A stretch of DNA of 64,000 nt, from NCBI RefSeq assembly GCF_002847015.1, contig NZ_CP025085.1:558001-622000 (forward strand), written 5' to 3'. This stretch comes from Prodigiosinella confusarubida. GTDB lineage: Bacteria > Pseudomonadota > Gammaproteobacteria > Enterobacterales > Enterobacteriaceae. Shown here in pieces: positions 46,190 through 58,162 of this stretch. The notes beneath the pieces are model-generated. The model did no database searches. It was not told the origin of the DNA and worked only from the letters and a program-made list of their open reading frames with translations. The translations under genes and the position numbers were made by a program. Each line of letters begins with the position of its first letter. Position 1 is the first letter of the stretch.

Positions 46190-47527
46190 ATGGATAAACC
46201 TCAATCTGACCTTGCTGTGAGGCAAGGCCTGTTGGAACGTGTGTTTAAATTAAAACAGCACGATACAACGGCACGTACTGAAATTATTGCCGGATTCACC
46301 ACCTTCCTGACAATGGTCTACATCGTATTTGTTAACCCACAGATCCTCGGAATTGCCGGGATGGATACCAGAGCGGTATTCGTTACCACCTGTCTGATTG
46401 CCGCATTTGGTAGTATTTTCATGGGATTGCTGGCTAATCTGCCAGTAGCATTGGCGCCCGCGATGGGGTTGAATGCTTTTTTTGCCTTCGTGGTCGTTAA
46501 GGCGATGGGGTTGCCATGGCAGGTAGCGATGGGGGCTGTTTTCTGGGGCGCCATCGGTTTCCTTATCCTGACGATTTTACAGATCCGTTACTGGATGATA
46601 GCCAATATTCCTCAGAGTCTGAGGCTGGGTATCGCCAGTGGTATCGGTTTATTTATTGCCATGATGGGGCTGAAGAATGCCGGGATTATTGTACCGAACC
46701 CGGAAACACTGGTGAGTGTCGGTCAACTGACGTCTCACAGTGTATTGCTGGGGGCGTTGGGTTTTTTCATCATTGTGGTGTTGGCTTCCCGAAATATTCA
46801 CGCGGCAGTGCTGATATCCATCGTTGTGACCACGACTATTGGCCTGCTGCTGGGTGATGTGAAGATGGCCGGCGTATTTTCCATGCCGCCGAGCGTGGGT
46901 AATGTGGTGGGCCAGGTTGATTTGGCCGGATCGCTGAATTTGGGGTTGTCGGGCGTTATCTTCACATTTATGTTGATTAACCTGTTCGACTCCTCCGGCA
47001 CATTGATTGGTGTGACAGACAAAGCGGGGCTGGTTGATGCGCGCGGCAAGTTCCCGCGTATGAAGCAAGCTCTGTTTGTAGACAGCATCAGTTCCGTTGT
47101 CGGTTCCTTTATCGGTACATCTTCTGTCACTGCCTATATTGAAAGCTCTTCCGGTGTATCTGTGGGGGGGCGTACCGGTCTGACCGCCGTTGTTGTCGGC
47201 TTGTTGTTCCTGCTGGTCATGTTCCTTTCACCATTAGCCAGCATGGTGCCTGCTTATGCGGCTGCGGGGGCGTTAATTTATGTCGGTGTGTTAATGACGT
47301 CGAGCCTGTCACGAGTGAAGTGGGACGATCTGACTGAAGCGGTACCGGCGTTTATTACTGCGATAATGATGCCATTCAGTTTTTCTATCACCGAAGGTAT
47401 TGCATTAGGCTTTATCTCTTACTGTGTGATGAAGTTGGCAACGGGCCGCTGGCGCGATATCAGCCCATGCGTGATCGTGGTTGCCATACTGTTCCTGTTA
47501 AAAATTATTTTTATCGACGCTCATTAA
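46190..47527 (+). CDS. adeP: Adenine permease AdeP (PurP/YieG)
   Basis: A 445-residue purine permease of the NCS2/AzgA-like group with about 12-14 membrane spans. Diagnostic stretches shared with E. coli AdeP include TEIIAGFTTFLTMVYIVFVN, NLPVALAPAMGLNAFFAF, NLFDSSGTLIGVTDKAGL and FIGTSSVTAYIESSSG. It imports adenine by proton symport. It is divergent from yieH and closed by a strong terminator. No purine riboswitch or clear PurR box was found in the upstream region. Confidence 0.95.
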   Translation: MDKPQSDLAVRQGLLERVFKLKQHDTTARTEIIAGFTTFLTMVYIVFVNPQILGIAGMDTRAVFVTTCLIAAFGSIFMGLLANLPVALAPAMGLNAFFAFVVVKAMGLPWQVAMGAVFWGAIGFLILTILQIRYWMIANIPQSLRLGIASGIGLFIAMMGLKNAGIIVPNPETLVSVGQLTSHSVLLGALGFFIIVVLASRNIHAAVLISIVVTTTIGLLLGDVKMAGVFSMPPSVGNVVGQVDLAGSLNLGLSGVIFTFMLINLFDSSGTLIGVTDKAGLVDARGKFPRMKQALFVDSISSVVGSFIGTSSVTAYIESSSGVSVGGRTGLTAVVVGLLFLLVMFLSPLASMVPAYAAAGALIYVGVLMTSSLSRVKWDDLTEAVPAFITAIMMPFSFSITEGIALGFISYCVMKLATGRWRDISPCVIVVAILFLLKIIFIDAH

Positions 47528-47537
47528 TCATGCGGCC

Positions 47538-47564
47538 CGCTCCGGGGATATCCCGGAGCGTTTC
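47538..47564 (+). terminator. Terminator after adeP
   Basis: CGCTCCGGG-GATAT-CCCGGAGCG is a nine-base-pair stem followed by TTTCC, ten bases after the adeP stop. Confidence 0.75.
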
Positions 47565-47641
47565 CTCTCCCTTCATTATTTCACCCAATCGGTCCAAATT
47601 TATTAATTCCGTTTTGTCATGCTGGTGAAAAGCCGCGTTTA

Positions 47642-48373
47642 CTACAATGCAAATAGGGAAGTTACTTTTTCCGCCGAGTGGCTGGTCAGCTTCATATAGC
47701 GCCGGGATTGACGTTGCTGCTGTATGATTTCACCGGATTTTCTCATGCCACAAGCTGAAGTGTAGTTCCAGAGAACTAGCTGGTTCAGTGTAGGTGTATG
47801 TGCACAGGCCCACGCCAGATAATCATCAATATCACTAATGACTTCGACCTCCGGTACATGTTTGGATCGCAGTCGGCCTGAAGCCGGATGAAGTTTTAGC
47901 GACTCCGGTTCTCCCTTGTTGAAGCCGGGAATTTTCAAGATCGATTGACGGATGGTGCACAGTTGAGTGGCCGCTTCCAGCGGGTCAAGCTGCGCATCAA
48001 TCCAGGCTTTTTCTGCGTGGGTCTGTATTTTCTGATTTGACCATATATGGACGATTTCAACATCCATGCCGACTTTACCTTCTTCACTCAGAAGGATAGC
48101 GATGGTATTACCAGCATACCCGAAGCTGAAATCGGGAAGATGGGGATCAATAAAACAAGGTCTTCCGTTGGGGGAGACCATCATAGGTGGGAGAACGGGA
48201 TAGCCAAAGAAATAGAACATCATCTCTGCTAGAAGCGCCCTGCTTTTCAGATATCGTTCTCGGCGTTTCACGGAAAAGCCTTGTGTTGATGAGATGAGAT
48301 CATCCGATAATCGCTGTAAATCGGGCAAAGCCTCCGTGCTGGTCCACCTGACGAAATGACAGGCCATATTCAC
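47642..48373 (-). CDS. Phosphopantetheinyl transferase-like protein (AcpT-like, altered motifs)
   Basis: A 243-residue protein that lines up with E. coli AcpT: GRPCFIDPHLPDFSFGYAGN against GKPAF...LWFNLSHSGD, and AILLSEEGKVGMDVEIV against ALLLSDEGEVGCDIEVI. The Mg-binding GxDxE is kept (GMDVE). The SHS motif, however, reads GYAG, and the WxxKEA motif reads CTIRQS (CTIRQSILK), so the usual His and Lys are absent. AcpT is known to serve the carrier proteins of an aryl polyene cluster in E. coli O157:H7. This protein may be a diverged ApeE/ApeF-modifying enzyme, may have changed function, or may be decaying. It stands alone. Confidence 0.65.
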   Translation of the reverse strand: MNMACHFVRWTSTEALPDLQRLSDDLISSTQGFSVKRRERYLKSRALLAEMMFYFFGYPVLPPMMVSPNGRPCFIDPHLPDFSFGYAGNTIAILLSEEGKVGMDVEIVHIWSNQKIQTHAEKAWIDAQLDPLEAATQLCTIRQSILKIPGFNKGEPESLKLHPASGRLRSKHVPEVEVISDIDDYLAWACAHTPTLNQLVLWNYTSACGMRKSGEIIQQQRQSRRYMKLTSHSAEKVTSLFAL

Positions 48374-48727
48374 TCCATGATGACAAGAAACATAATCGTT
48401 TTAGATTGAATCGTTGATATATAAATCACTACAGACTCATATTATCAAACTAAAATATGAACTAAAGAAAAATTGGTGGATAAATCGGCGATAATTATCT
48501 TTTCCCGATTTGAATACATCAAAACAGACTTTTAATTGAAACTAATTTTATTTTTTATCGACACGAAATAATCGTCTGGCTTTTTGCCAGCGGTATTCAC
48601 TAACAGTAGCACTTATAAATAAATGAGTGCACTCGACAAAAGGACAGGCTTTGTGTCCGCAGAAGCCTTCCTGGTTCCGCGGACTGGCTGTTCAGAACAA
48701 ATGTATTCCCGCGTTATCCTGAGCTGA
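48374..48727. other. Intergenic region upstream of the AcpT-like gene
   Basis: These 354 bases are very A+T rich near 48400-48570, consistent with a promoter for the minus-strand gene. CTGGC-TTTTT-GCCAG near 48571-48585 is a small inverted repeat without a T run. No gene is seen; the remnant of a ferredoxin gene begins at 48728. Confidence 0.4.
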
Positions 48728-48997
48728 TTATTGCTGCTTTTTGTCGATCTGCTGATGCAGGTTCTGTGAAGTAACCAACTTGAGGGCTGAAGTCGGACAC
48801 ACTGGCACAAGGCGCATTGTCACATTGATGGCACAGCACAGGTGTGCTTACCTTAGCATTTTTAATTATCTTCAGGCGCGGGAAAAAATGCGTTTTGCCC
48901 AGTGTCGTTCGCGTTCCACTGACATGAGCTAATGCACACGCGATTTCACACGTTCGGCAACCGATGCATTTCCCTGCGCCTGCAATGACAAAATGAT

Positions 48998-49000
<3 letters not shown>
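48728..49000 (-). pseudogene. HydN-type 4Fe-4S ferredoxin remnant behind aegA
   Basis: Read leftward from 49000 the minus strand gives NHFVIAGAGKCIGCRTCEIA, a Lys-Ile-Ile region and LCHQCDNAPCAS, the first half of a HydN/AegA-type poly-ferredoxin. The next bases in a shifted frame give CPTSALKLVTSQNLHQQID then KKQQ and a stop at 48728; this matches the last CPT motif and the C-terminus of such proteins. The middle of about 70-80 residues is missing and the join is out of frame. The position of the initiator Met reads GTA. It overlaps the end of aegA by three bases, so it was probably the second gene of an aegA operon. Confidence 0.75.
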
Positions 49001-51307
<2,307 letters not shown>

Positions 51308-51741
51308 GGTGCATATAAGTGTGTACTTACTTCTGTTTTGCGACCTCTCTGCCTGTCATTTCTGATTTTTAGTCTGGTCACCCAGAAGTTATTTCTGGAA
51401 GGGGGTGGCACGGATCTCGTCAGGAGAAAATACAACAATCCCTCCATTTATTGATTTTTATCCTAGCGGCTCTGTATGCGAACGATCTTGATATAGGACA
51501 GGTAATATGAGGGGAAAATAACCAAAACTGTTCGTGCAATTAACCCAATGAGGCCGTTTCAAGGGCAGAAAAGAGGGATAACCCATCATTCTCGTGGTGC
51601 TGTAATTTTTAATGATGAAATAACTGGTTACTTATCTTAACAATAATCATAATAGCCGCGGTTATCAGGCAGTTATGTCTGATAGTGGGGAAACCGTTGT
51701 TTCAAAACATAAAACAGCAGCATTTTATTAATGGACTAGTG

Positions 51742-52413
51742 ATGAGTAAAAAAAACCTTCTTTATTCTTTTTTTATATCAGTAACGTTACTGAGCGGATG
51801 CGCGACAGAATCTTCACATACCGTTGAAGTGCCGAAGGTGTCGTCTTTCAACACCCCGTATCAGGGAATACGTAGTCCCATTTCCGTGGGCAAATTTGAG
51901 AATCGCTCTAACTATATGAATGGCATTTTCTCTGACGGTGTTGACCGTTTGGGGAACCAATCGAAAACCATTCTGGTGAGTCACTTACAGCAAAGTGGTC
52001 GTTTTAATGTGCTCGATCGCACCAATATGGATGAGCTGAAAACCGAAGCCGGTATCAAAGGGCAAGCCCAGACCTTGAAAGGTGCAAACTATGTCATCAC
52101 CGGCGATGTTACCGAGTTTGGCCGTAAAGAAGTGGGCGACCATCAATTATGGGGCATTTTGGGTCGAGGGAAATCACAGATTGCCTATGCAAAAACCACG
52201 TTGAACGTTGTTAACGTTCAGACGTCGGAAGTGGTGTACTCCGTACAAGGCGCCGGTGAATATACCTTGTCGAACCGTGAAATCATTGGTTTTGGCGGCA
52301 CAGCAAGCTATGACTCCACGTTAAACGGTAAAGTTCTGGATTTGGCGATCCGTGAAGCTGTAAACAACCTGGTTGCTGGTATTGAAAGCGGTGCATGGCA
52401 CCCGGCAAACTAA
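51742..52413 (+). CDS. CsgG/HfaB-family outer-membrane lipoprotein
   Basis: A 223-residue lipoprotein precursor with lipobox LLSGC (Cys20), then a CsgG-like domain: RSPISVGKFENRSNY, QSKTILVSHLQQSGRFNVLD RTNMDEL, GANYVITGDVTEFG. CsgG proteins form outer-membrane secretion pores or surface-attachment scaffolds. I choose the ATG at 51742 because it opens directly with a signal peptide; an in-frame start at 51685 would put 19 residues before it. It is the first of three adjacent lipoprotein genes that often occur together in Gammaproteobacteria. Confidence 0.82.
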   Translation: MSKKNLLYSFFISVTLLSGCATESSHTVEVPKVSSFNTPYQGIRSPISVGKFENRSNYMNGIFSDGVDRLGNQSKTILVSHLQQSGRFNVLDRTNMDELKTEAGIKGQAQTLKGANYVITGDVTEFGRKEVGDHQLWGILGRGKSQIAYAKTTLNVVNVQTSEVVYSVQGAGEYTLSNREIIGFGGTASYDSTLNGKVLDLAIREAVNNLVAGIESGAWHPAN

Positions 52414-52431
52414 TGGAATAGGAAAACAGGA

Positions 52432-52776
52432 ATGCTATTTAATAAGAAAACAGTTTTGTTATTGACGATATTGGCATTGGCAGGTTGTGCTTCTGCGCCT
52501 AAAACAACATATAGCTGGGATAATTATCAGTCTACTCTTTATCAATATTATCAACAAGATAAAGCTAGTCCTGAAGAACAGATCGCGTCGCTTAATAAGT
52601 CGCTGGACATTGCTAAAGCCAAGAATAAACCTGTTCCGCCAGGATTACATGCCCAACTGGGGCTGCTGTATGCCAAAACCGGCAATACAGGAAATGCGCG
52701 TCAGCAGTTTGAAGCTGAAAAAACGCAGTTTCCAGAATCAGCACCTTTTATGGATTTTCTGTTGAGCAAAAAATAA
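52432..52776 (+). CDS. Small lipoprotein, DUF4810-like
   Basis: A 114-residue lipoprotein precursor with lipobox LALAGC (Cys19). The mature part is helical with a TPR-like pattern (QIASLNKSLDIAKAKNKPVP, HAQLGLLYAKTGNTGNARQQ FEAEKTQFP). This fits the DUF4810 proteins that lie between CsgG-like and DUF799 genes. The function is not known; a periplasmic assembly or chaperone role for its neighbours is only inference. It is spaced 18 bases from the first gene and 12 from the third. Confidence 0.75.
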   Translation: MLFNKKTVLLLTILALAGCASAPKTTYSWDNYQSTLYQYYQQDKASPEEQIASLNKSLDIAKAKNKPVPPGLHAQLGLLYAKTGNTGNARQQFEAEKTQFPESAPFMDFLLSKK

Positions 52777-52788
52777 GGGAAAAAGTAA

Positions 52789-53448
52789 ATGAAGCGTTTT
52801 TTAGCATTCGTCAGCCTTGCTGGTGTTTTGGTGCTGACAGGTTGCGCAAAACCTGTTTCTTATGATTACACCGCATTTAAGCAGAGCAAACCAAAGTCTA
52901 TTCTGGTATTGCCTCCACTCAATCACTCTCCTGATATCAATGCCGGTGCCAGTTTTCTGACGCAAGTAACCTATCCGTTGGCGGAATCTGGCTATTATGT
53001 GCTGCCGATTGCGGTCGTTGATGAAACGTTCAAACAGAATGGATTAATGACTGCACAGGATATTCAGGCGGTTAATGTTTCCCGACTTCATCAGATTTTT
53101 GGTGCTGATGCAGCATTATATTTGGATATTACCGATTACGGATCTAAATACCAGGTGATTAACAGTGAAACACGGGTGACAGCCAACGCTCGCCTTGTTG
53201 ACTTAAGAACGGGTAAAGCGTTGTGGAAAGGTGCAGCAACCGCCTCCACCAACGAGGATCAGTCAAATTCCAATAACGGCATTATCGGGTTGCTGGTACA
53301 GGCTGCTATTAACCAAATAGCCAATACAATAACCGACAAAGGCCATGATATTGCCGGCATCACTAGTGCCAGGCTGCTGACTGCCGGTGGCCCTGGGCAT
53401 ATTCTTTATGGGCCGCGTTCCCCTTTGTATGGTAAAGATGCCAGGTAA
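52789..53448 (+). CDS. DUF799 (GNA1162-like) lipoprotein
   Basis: A 219-residue lipoprotein precursor with lipobox LVLTGC (Cys19). It matches the pattern of the neisserial surface antigen GNA1162 family: KPKSILVLPPLNHSPDINAG near the start, YYVLPIAVVDETFKQNGL, DAALYLDITDYGSKYQVINS, and a C-terminal hydrophobic patch NGIIGLLVQAAINQIANTI. The fold is related to the CsgG/TolB-like nucleotide-free domain. It ends the three-gene cassette before a terminator. Confidence 0.8.
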   Translation: MKRFLAFVSLAGVLVLTGCAKPVSYDYTAFKQSKPKSILVLPPLNHSPDINAGASFLTQVTYPLAESGYYVLPIAVVDETFKQNGLMTAQDIQAVNVSRLHQIFGADAALYLDITDYGSKYQVINSETRVTANARLVDLRTGKALWKGAATASTNEDQSNSNNGIIGLLVQAAINQIANTITDKGHDIAGITSARLLTAGGPGHILYGPRSPLYGKDAR

Positions 53449-53478
53449 GTTATCGGCATAGTGCTTTTATCTTTATCC

Positions 53479-53510
53479 AAACCGCGCATGTTTACATGGG
53501 CGGTTTTTTT
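53479..53510 (+). terminator. Terminator of the lipoprotein cassette
   Basis: AAACCGCGCATG pairs with CATGGGCGGTTT around a four-base loop and runs into seven or eight T residues. Confidence 0.85.
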
Positions 53511-53827
53511 ACGCCGTTAATCACTTCACTGTTGTTCCTGAATTTGCTGTCCATCCTTGATGGAGCAATGACAGGTTTGTGGATGGTATTTGTAATTCTT
53601 AATACTTTTACTATCATTTAATTAGTATTAATTATTAATGAGTTACCATCTATTGCGGCCATTTTGGTAAATGAATTGAAGTAAATACGTAAAAATTCTT
53701 ACCTATTTAAACAATTATCCTTGATTGCGTTTTGTTGAATTTTTTATTACAGAGAGATTGTTGCGTATTTGTTGAAAAACAACTTGTTACCCTTTTAAGG
53801 CGAAAAGTGATCGCAGATACGGGGGTT

Positions 53828-53860
53828 CTTAATATTTAACTAAGAAATTAGGGTTATGCT
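53828..53860 (+). promoter_or_regulatory. Possible PmrA (BasR) box and -10 of the arn operon
   Basis: CTTAATATTTAACTAAG (53828-53844) resembles the PmrA consensus YTTAAK-n5-YTTAAK at 10 of 12 positions and is followed after 10 bases by TATGCT (53855-53860) as a -10. Salmonella pbgP has the same geometry. It would leave a leader of about 190 bases before arnB. Confidence 0.5.
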
Positions 53861-54058
53861 CACACTCCATGACAGTTTGTGTGCAGAATCTTATTGATAA
53901 GTCATCACTCTGCCATCAACTGATGTTGTACTTGAGGAGTCATATCTTTATTTATTCTGACTTGCTAACCAGTAATAAACGTGGCTGGTTTCATTATCGC
54001 GATAAAACCGTAAAAAGTATTGCCAGCCTTTAATTAAACTCAAGAGTGAATTTCTGAA

Positions 54059-55213
54059 ATGGCCGATTTTTTACCTTTTTCCCGTCCCGCGTTAGGTGAA
54101 GAGGAACTCGCCGCAGTTGAACAGGTTCTGCGATCCGGATGGATTACCACTGGCCCTAAAAACCAGGAACTTGAACAACAATTTTGCACTCTGACGGGGG
54201 CCAAACATGCAATTGCCGTCAGTTCTGCTACTGGTGGGATGCACGTTACCCTGATGGCGCTAGGTATTTCTGCGGGTGATGAAGTGATTACCCCTTCGCT
54301 CACCTGGGTTTCCACCTTAAATATGATTGTCCTTCTCGGTGCTGAGCCAGTGATGGTGGATGTTGACCGGGATACATTAATGGTGACACCTGAAGTTATT
54401 GAAGCCGCCATCACGCCACGTACCAAAGCCATTATCCCGGTGCATTATGCCGGTGCGCCGGCGGATATCGATGCTATTCGGGATATCGGGCGTCGTCACG
54501 GTATCCCGGTGATTGAGGATGCGGCCCATGCTTGCGGCACTTACTATCGTGGGCAGCATGTTGGTCATGACGGTACCGCGATTTTTTCTTTCCATGCCAT
54601 CAAGAATATGACCTGTGCCGAAGGCGGCATGGTGGTAACCGATGACGATGAGCTGGCAAGTCGCATTCGCAGTCTCAAATTTCATGGTCTGGCCGTGGAC
54701 GCCTTTGATCGAATGGTTCAGGGGCGGGCACCGCAGGCGGAAGTGATTTCACCGGGATTCAAATACAACCTGCCGGATATCAATGCCGCCATTGCGTTAG
54801 TTCAACTGCATAAGTTGCCGGTACTTAATGCTCGCCGTGAAGCGTTGGCACAGCGTTATTTGCAAAAACTGGCCGCATTGCCATTCCAGCCATTGGCACA
54901 ACCGACATGGCCGCATCAGCACGCCTGGCATCTGTTTATCATCCGGGTGGATGAAGAACGCTGTGGCATTAGCCGCGATGCATTAATGCAGGAACTGAAA
55001 GCGCGCAATATTGGCACGGGTCTGCATTTCCGTGCTGCACATACCCAAAAGTATTATCGCGAACGTTTTCCTGATGTTCATCTTCCCAATACGGACTGGA
55101 ATTCAGCGCGCATTTGCTCATTGCCACTGTTCCCGGATATGACAGCCTCGGATGTAGACCGCGTGATAGAAGCATTAACAGTATTAGCGGAGAACAAACA
55201 TGGCAGGAGCTGA
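54059..55213 (+). CDS. arnB: UDP-L-Ara4O aminotransferase ArnB
   Basis: A 384-residue PLP aminotransferase of the DegT/DnrJ/EryC1 family that converts UDP-4-keto-pentose to UDP-4-amino-4-deoxy-L-arabinose with glutamate. Signatures: [23 protein letters not shown]-binding [10 protein letters not shown], and the Schiff-base lysine in [15 protein letters not shown]. It is the first gene of the L-Ara4N pathway that masks lipid A phosphates and gives resistance to polymyxin and cationic peptides. It overlaps arnC by 14 bases. Confidence 0.97.
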   Translation: MADFLPFSRPALGEEELAAVEQVLRSGWITTGPKNQELEQQFCTLTGAKHAIAVSSATGGMHVTLMALGISAGDEVITPSLTWVSTLNMIVLLGAEPVMVDVDRDTLMVTPEVIEAAITPRTKAIIPVHYAGAPADIDAIRDIGRRHGIPVIEDAAHACGTYYRGQHVGHDGTAIFSFHAIKNMTCAEGGMVVTDDDELASRIRSLKFHGLAVDAFDRMVQGRAPQAEVISPGFKYNLPDINAAIALVQLHKLPVLNARREALAQRYLQKLAALPFQPLAQPTWPHQHAWHLFIIRVDEERCGISRDALMQELKARNIGTGLHFRAAHTQKYYRERFPDVHLPNTDWNSARICSLPLFPDMTASDVDRVIEALTVLAENKHGRS

Positions 55214-56183
55214 AAAAATAAAGAAAGTGTCCGTGGTTATTCCGGTTTTCAATGAACAGGAAAGTCTGCCGGAGCTTATCCGGCGCACCACGGCGGCCTG
55301 CGATTTACTGGGCACCGATTATGAAATTTTGCTGGTGGATGATGGTAGCAGTGATGATTCTACCGAATTAATGACTGCCGCGGCGCAGGCTACCGATAGT
55401 CATATTGTTGCCGTGGTGCTGAACCGTAACTATGGTCAGCATTCGGCAATTATGGCGGGTTTCAGCCATGTTAGCGGTGACCTGATCATCACGCTGGATG
55501 CCGATTTGCAAAATCCACCGGAAGAGATCCCCCGGTTGGTGCAAACGGCCAATGAAGGCTACGACGTGGTGGGGACTATCCGCCAGAACCGTCAGGATAG
55601 CATGTTCCGTAAATTGGCGTCCCGGCTGATCAACCAGTTGATTCAGCGCACCACTGGCAAGGCCATGAGTGATTACGGTTGTATGCTGCGCGCCTATCGC
55701 CGCCATATTGTTGATGCCATGCTGCATTGCCATGAGCGCAGCACCTTCATTCCGATTCTGGCCAATACTTTTGCCCGCCGAACGACCGAGATCACCGTTC
55801 AGCATGCCGAACGGGAATTCGGTGATTCCAAATACAGCTTCATGAAGCTGATTAATCTGATGTATGACCTGGTGACTTGCCTCACTACCACACCACTGCG
55901 TTTGCTAAGTCTGGTGGGTAGTGTGATTGCCATTTCCGGCTTTACGCTGGCGTTACTCCTGATTGTACTTCGTATTTTTTTTGGTTCGGTATGGGCTGCC
56001 GAGGGCGTGTTCACGCTATTTGCCGTGCTGTTTACATTCATCGGTGCTCAGTTTGTCGCTATGGGCCTGTTGGGGGAATATATCGGCCGCATTTATAACG
56101 ATGTCCGCGCTCGCCCTCGCTACTTTATTCAACATATTGTCAGTAATGATCGCCAACTTTCTCATCAGGATAATGAAGAATGA
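55200..56183 (+). CDS. arnC: Undecaprenyl-phosphate Ara4FN transferase ArnC
   Basis: A 327-residue family 2 glycosyltransferase that moves the formylated sugar onto undecaprenyl phosphate. The N-terminal catalytic part has [28 protein letters not shown] and [14 protein letters not shown]; two C-terminal membrane helices ([40 protein letters not shown]) anchor it on the inner face of the membrane. It overlaps arnA by ATGA. Confidence 0.97.
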   Translation: MAGAEKIKKVSVVIPVFNEQESLPELIRRTTAACDLLGTDYEILLVDDGSSDDSTELMTAAAQATDSHIVAVVLNRNYGQHSAIMAGFSHVSGDLIITLDADLQNPPEEIPRLVQTANEGYDVVGTIRQNRQDSMFRKLASRLINQLIQRTTGKAMSDYGCMLRAYRRHIVDAMLHCHERSTFIPILANTFARRTTEITVQHAEREFGDSKYSFMKLINLMYDLVTCLTTTPLRLLSLVGSVIAISGFTLALLLIVLRIFFGSVWAAEGVFTLFAVLFTFIGAQFVAMGLLGEYIGRIYNDVRARPRYFIQHIVSNDRQLSHQDNEE

Positions 56184-58162
56184 ATACAGTTGTTTTTGCT
56201 TACCATGATATCGGCTGCGTGGGTATTCGCGCGTTAGTGGCAGCGGGTTATACCATCAAGGCTATTTTTACCCATCCCGATAGTCCTGCTGAGAATCACT
56301 TTTTCGGTTCTGTTGCTCGCACGGCAGCGGAATTCGGCATTCCCGTTTTTGCGCCAGATGATGTTAATCACCCGTTGTGGGTTGAGCGTGTGGCAGCGAT
56401 GTCGCCGGATGTTATTTTCTCGTTCTATTATCGTAATCTGCTCAGTGACGATATTTTGCAGTGCGCCCATCAGGGCGCTTTTAACCTGCATGGTTCACTA
56501 TTGCCGCGTTACCGTGGTCGGGCACCGCTGAACTGGGTACTGGTGAATGGGGAAACGGAAACCGGTGTGACGTTACACCGTATGGTATCCCGGGCTGATG
56601 CGGGCAATATTGTTGCCCAGCAACGTATCGCCATCGACGAAAAAGATACGGCGTTGAGCTTGCATGGAAAAGTGCGGGATGCCGCCGGACAATTGCTGGC
56701 AGCGGCTTTACCGGGCATCGCTTCCGGCCATTTCAGTGAAACACCACAAAACGAGCATGAAGCGACGACGGTTGGCCGTCGTACGCCGGAAGATGGCCGT
56801 ATCCGATGGGAACAACCAGCGAAAACTACGTATAACCTGATACGCGCCGTAACTGAGCCGTGGCCGGGCGCATTCAGTTATGTGGGTACCACGAAATTCA
56901 TTATTTGGCAGGCCGCTGTGCGTGCTGATTTCCCGGCAGCCAATCCGGGGACGGTACTGAGTACGTCTCCGCTGGTGATTGCCTGTGGTAATGATGCGCT
57001 GGAAGTGATTACCGGTCAGGGCGATAACGGGATCTACCTACAGGGTTCGCAGTTGGCGGAAAGCCTGGGTCTGGTGACCGGTGCCATCCTCAATAATGCG
57101 CCCGTGATTAGTATGAAACGCCGTACCCGGGTGTTGATTCTGGGGGTTAATGGTTTTATCGGTAACCACCTTACCGAGCGGCTGTTGCAGGAAGATGGGT
57201 ACGAAATCTTTGGGTTGGACATCAGCTCTGATGCGATCGCCCGCTTCCTGGATAATCCCCGTTTCCATTTTGTGGAAGGCGACATCAGCATTCATTCCGA
57301 GTGGATTGAATACCACATTAAAAAATGCGACGTCGTGCTGCCGCTGGTGGCGATTGCCACGCCTATCGAGTACACCCGCAACCCGCTGCGCGTCTTTGAG
57401 CTGGATTTTGAAGAAAACCTGAAAATCATCCGCGACTGCGTGAAATATAAAAAACGCATTATTTTCCCGTCCACGTCTGAAGTCTATGGCATGTGTACCG
57501 ATCCGATGTTTGATGAAGATAATTCCAACCTGATTGTCGGGCCTATCAATAAACAGCGTTGGATTTATTCGGTATCTAAACAGTTGCTGGACCGTGTTAT
57601 CTGGGCTTATGGCGAAAAAGAAGCGCTGCGCTTTACGTTGTTCCGTCCGTTCAACTGGATGGGGCCGCGGCTGGATAATCTGAATGCGGCGCGTATCGGA
57701 AGTTCTCGTGCCATCACGCAGTTGATCCTGAATCTGGTGGAAGGTTCTCCCATCAAGTTGGTTGATGGCGGGAAACAGAAACGCTGCTTCACCGATATCA
57801 AAGATGGTGTGGAAGCGCTGTTCCGTATCATTGAAAACCGGGATGGGGTTTGTGATGGGCAGATCATCAATATTGGCAACCCGGACAATGAAGCCAGCAT
57901 CCGTCAATTGGCGGAAATGTTGCTTAAGTGCTTTGAAGCGCATCCGCTGCGTAATCAGTTCCCGCCGTTTGCCGGTTTCCGTGAAGTGGAAAGCAGCAGC
58001 TATTACGGTAAAGGCTATCAGGATGTGGAGCATCGTAAGCCCTCCATCCGTAACGCAAAACGCCTGTTGCAGTGGGAGCCTACCATCGACATGGAACTGA
58101 CGGTGGCGGATACGCTGGATTTCTTCCTCAACACGGTTGAGCAGGCGGGAACGGCTGAATGA
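56180..58162 (+). CDS. arnA: Bifunctional UDP-Ara4N formyltransferase / UDP-GlcA decarboxylase ArnA
   Basis: A 660-residue two-domain enzyme, the E. coli length. The N-terminal formyltransferase (1-304) shows [19 protein letters not shown] with the catalytic Asn and His; the C-terminal SDR-type decarboxylase shows [24 protein letters not shown] with Ser and Glu, and YSVSKQ with the Tyr-Lys pair. It makes both the first keto intermediate and the later formyl sugar of the L-Ara4N route. It overlaps arnC and arnD by four bases each. Confidence 0.98.
   Translation: MNTVVFAYHDIGCVGIRALVAAGYTIKAIFTHPDSPAENHFFGSVARTAAEFGIPVFAPDDVNHPLWVERVAAMSPDVIFSFYYRNLLSDDILQCAHQGAFNLHGSLLPRYRGRAPLNWVLVNGETETGVTLHRMVSRADAGNIVAQQRIAIDEKDTALSLHGKVRDAAGQLLAAALPGIASGHFSETPQNEHEATTVGRRTPEDGRIRWEQPAKTTYNLIRAVTEPWPGAFSYVGTTKFIIWQAAVRADFPAANPGTVLSTSPLVIACGNDALEVITGQGDNGIYLQGSQLAESLGLVTGAILNNAPVISMKRRTRVLILGVNGFIGNHLTERLLQEDGYEIFGLDISSDAIARFLDNPRFHFVEGDISIHSEWIEYHIKKCDVVLPLVAIATPIEYTRNPLRVFELDFEENLKIIRDCVKYKKRIIFPSTSEVYGMCTDPMFDEDNSNLIVGPINKQRWIYSVSKQLLDRVIWAYGEKEALRFTLFRPFNWMGPRLDNLNAARIGSSRAITQLILNLVEGSPIKLVDGGKQKRCFTDIKDGVEALFRIIENRDGVCDGQIINIGNPDNEASIRQLAEMLLKCFEAHPLRNQFPPFAGFREVESSSYYGKGYQDVEHRKPSIRNAKRLLQWEPTIDMELTVADTLDFFLNTVEQAGTAE

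Larger units (their letters stand above)
53449..54058. other. Intergenic region before the arn operon
   Basis: These 610 bases hold the lipoprotein-cassette terminator, an A+T-rich spacer, the PmrA-like box and a leader. A second, poorer PmrA-like half-site pair, CTTTAA-n5-CTCAAG at 54028-54044, is too close to the arnB start to act as its promoter. No gene is seen. Confidence 0.5.

Noticed and set aside
54028-54044. Second PmrA-like box close to arnB
   Set aside because: It ends 14 bases before the arnB ATG and overlaps the ribosome-binding region, too close to act as its promoter.
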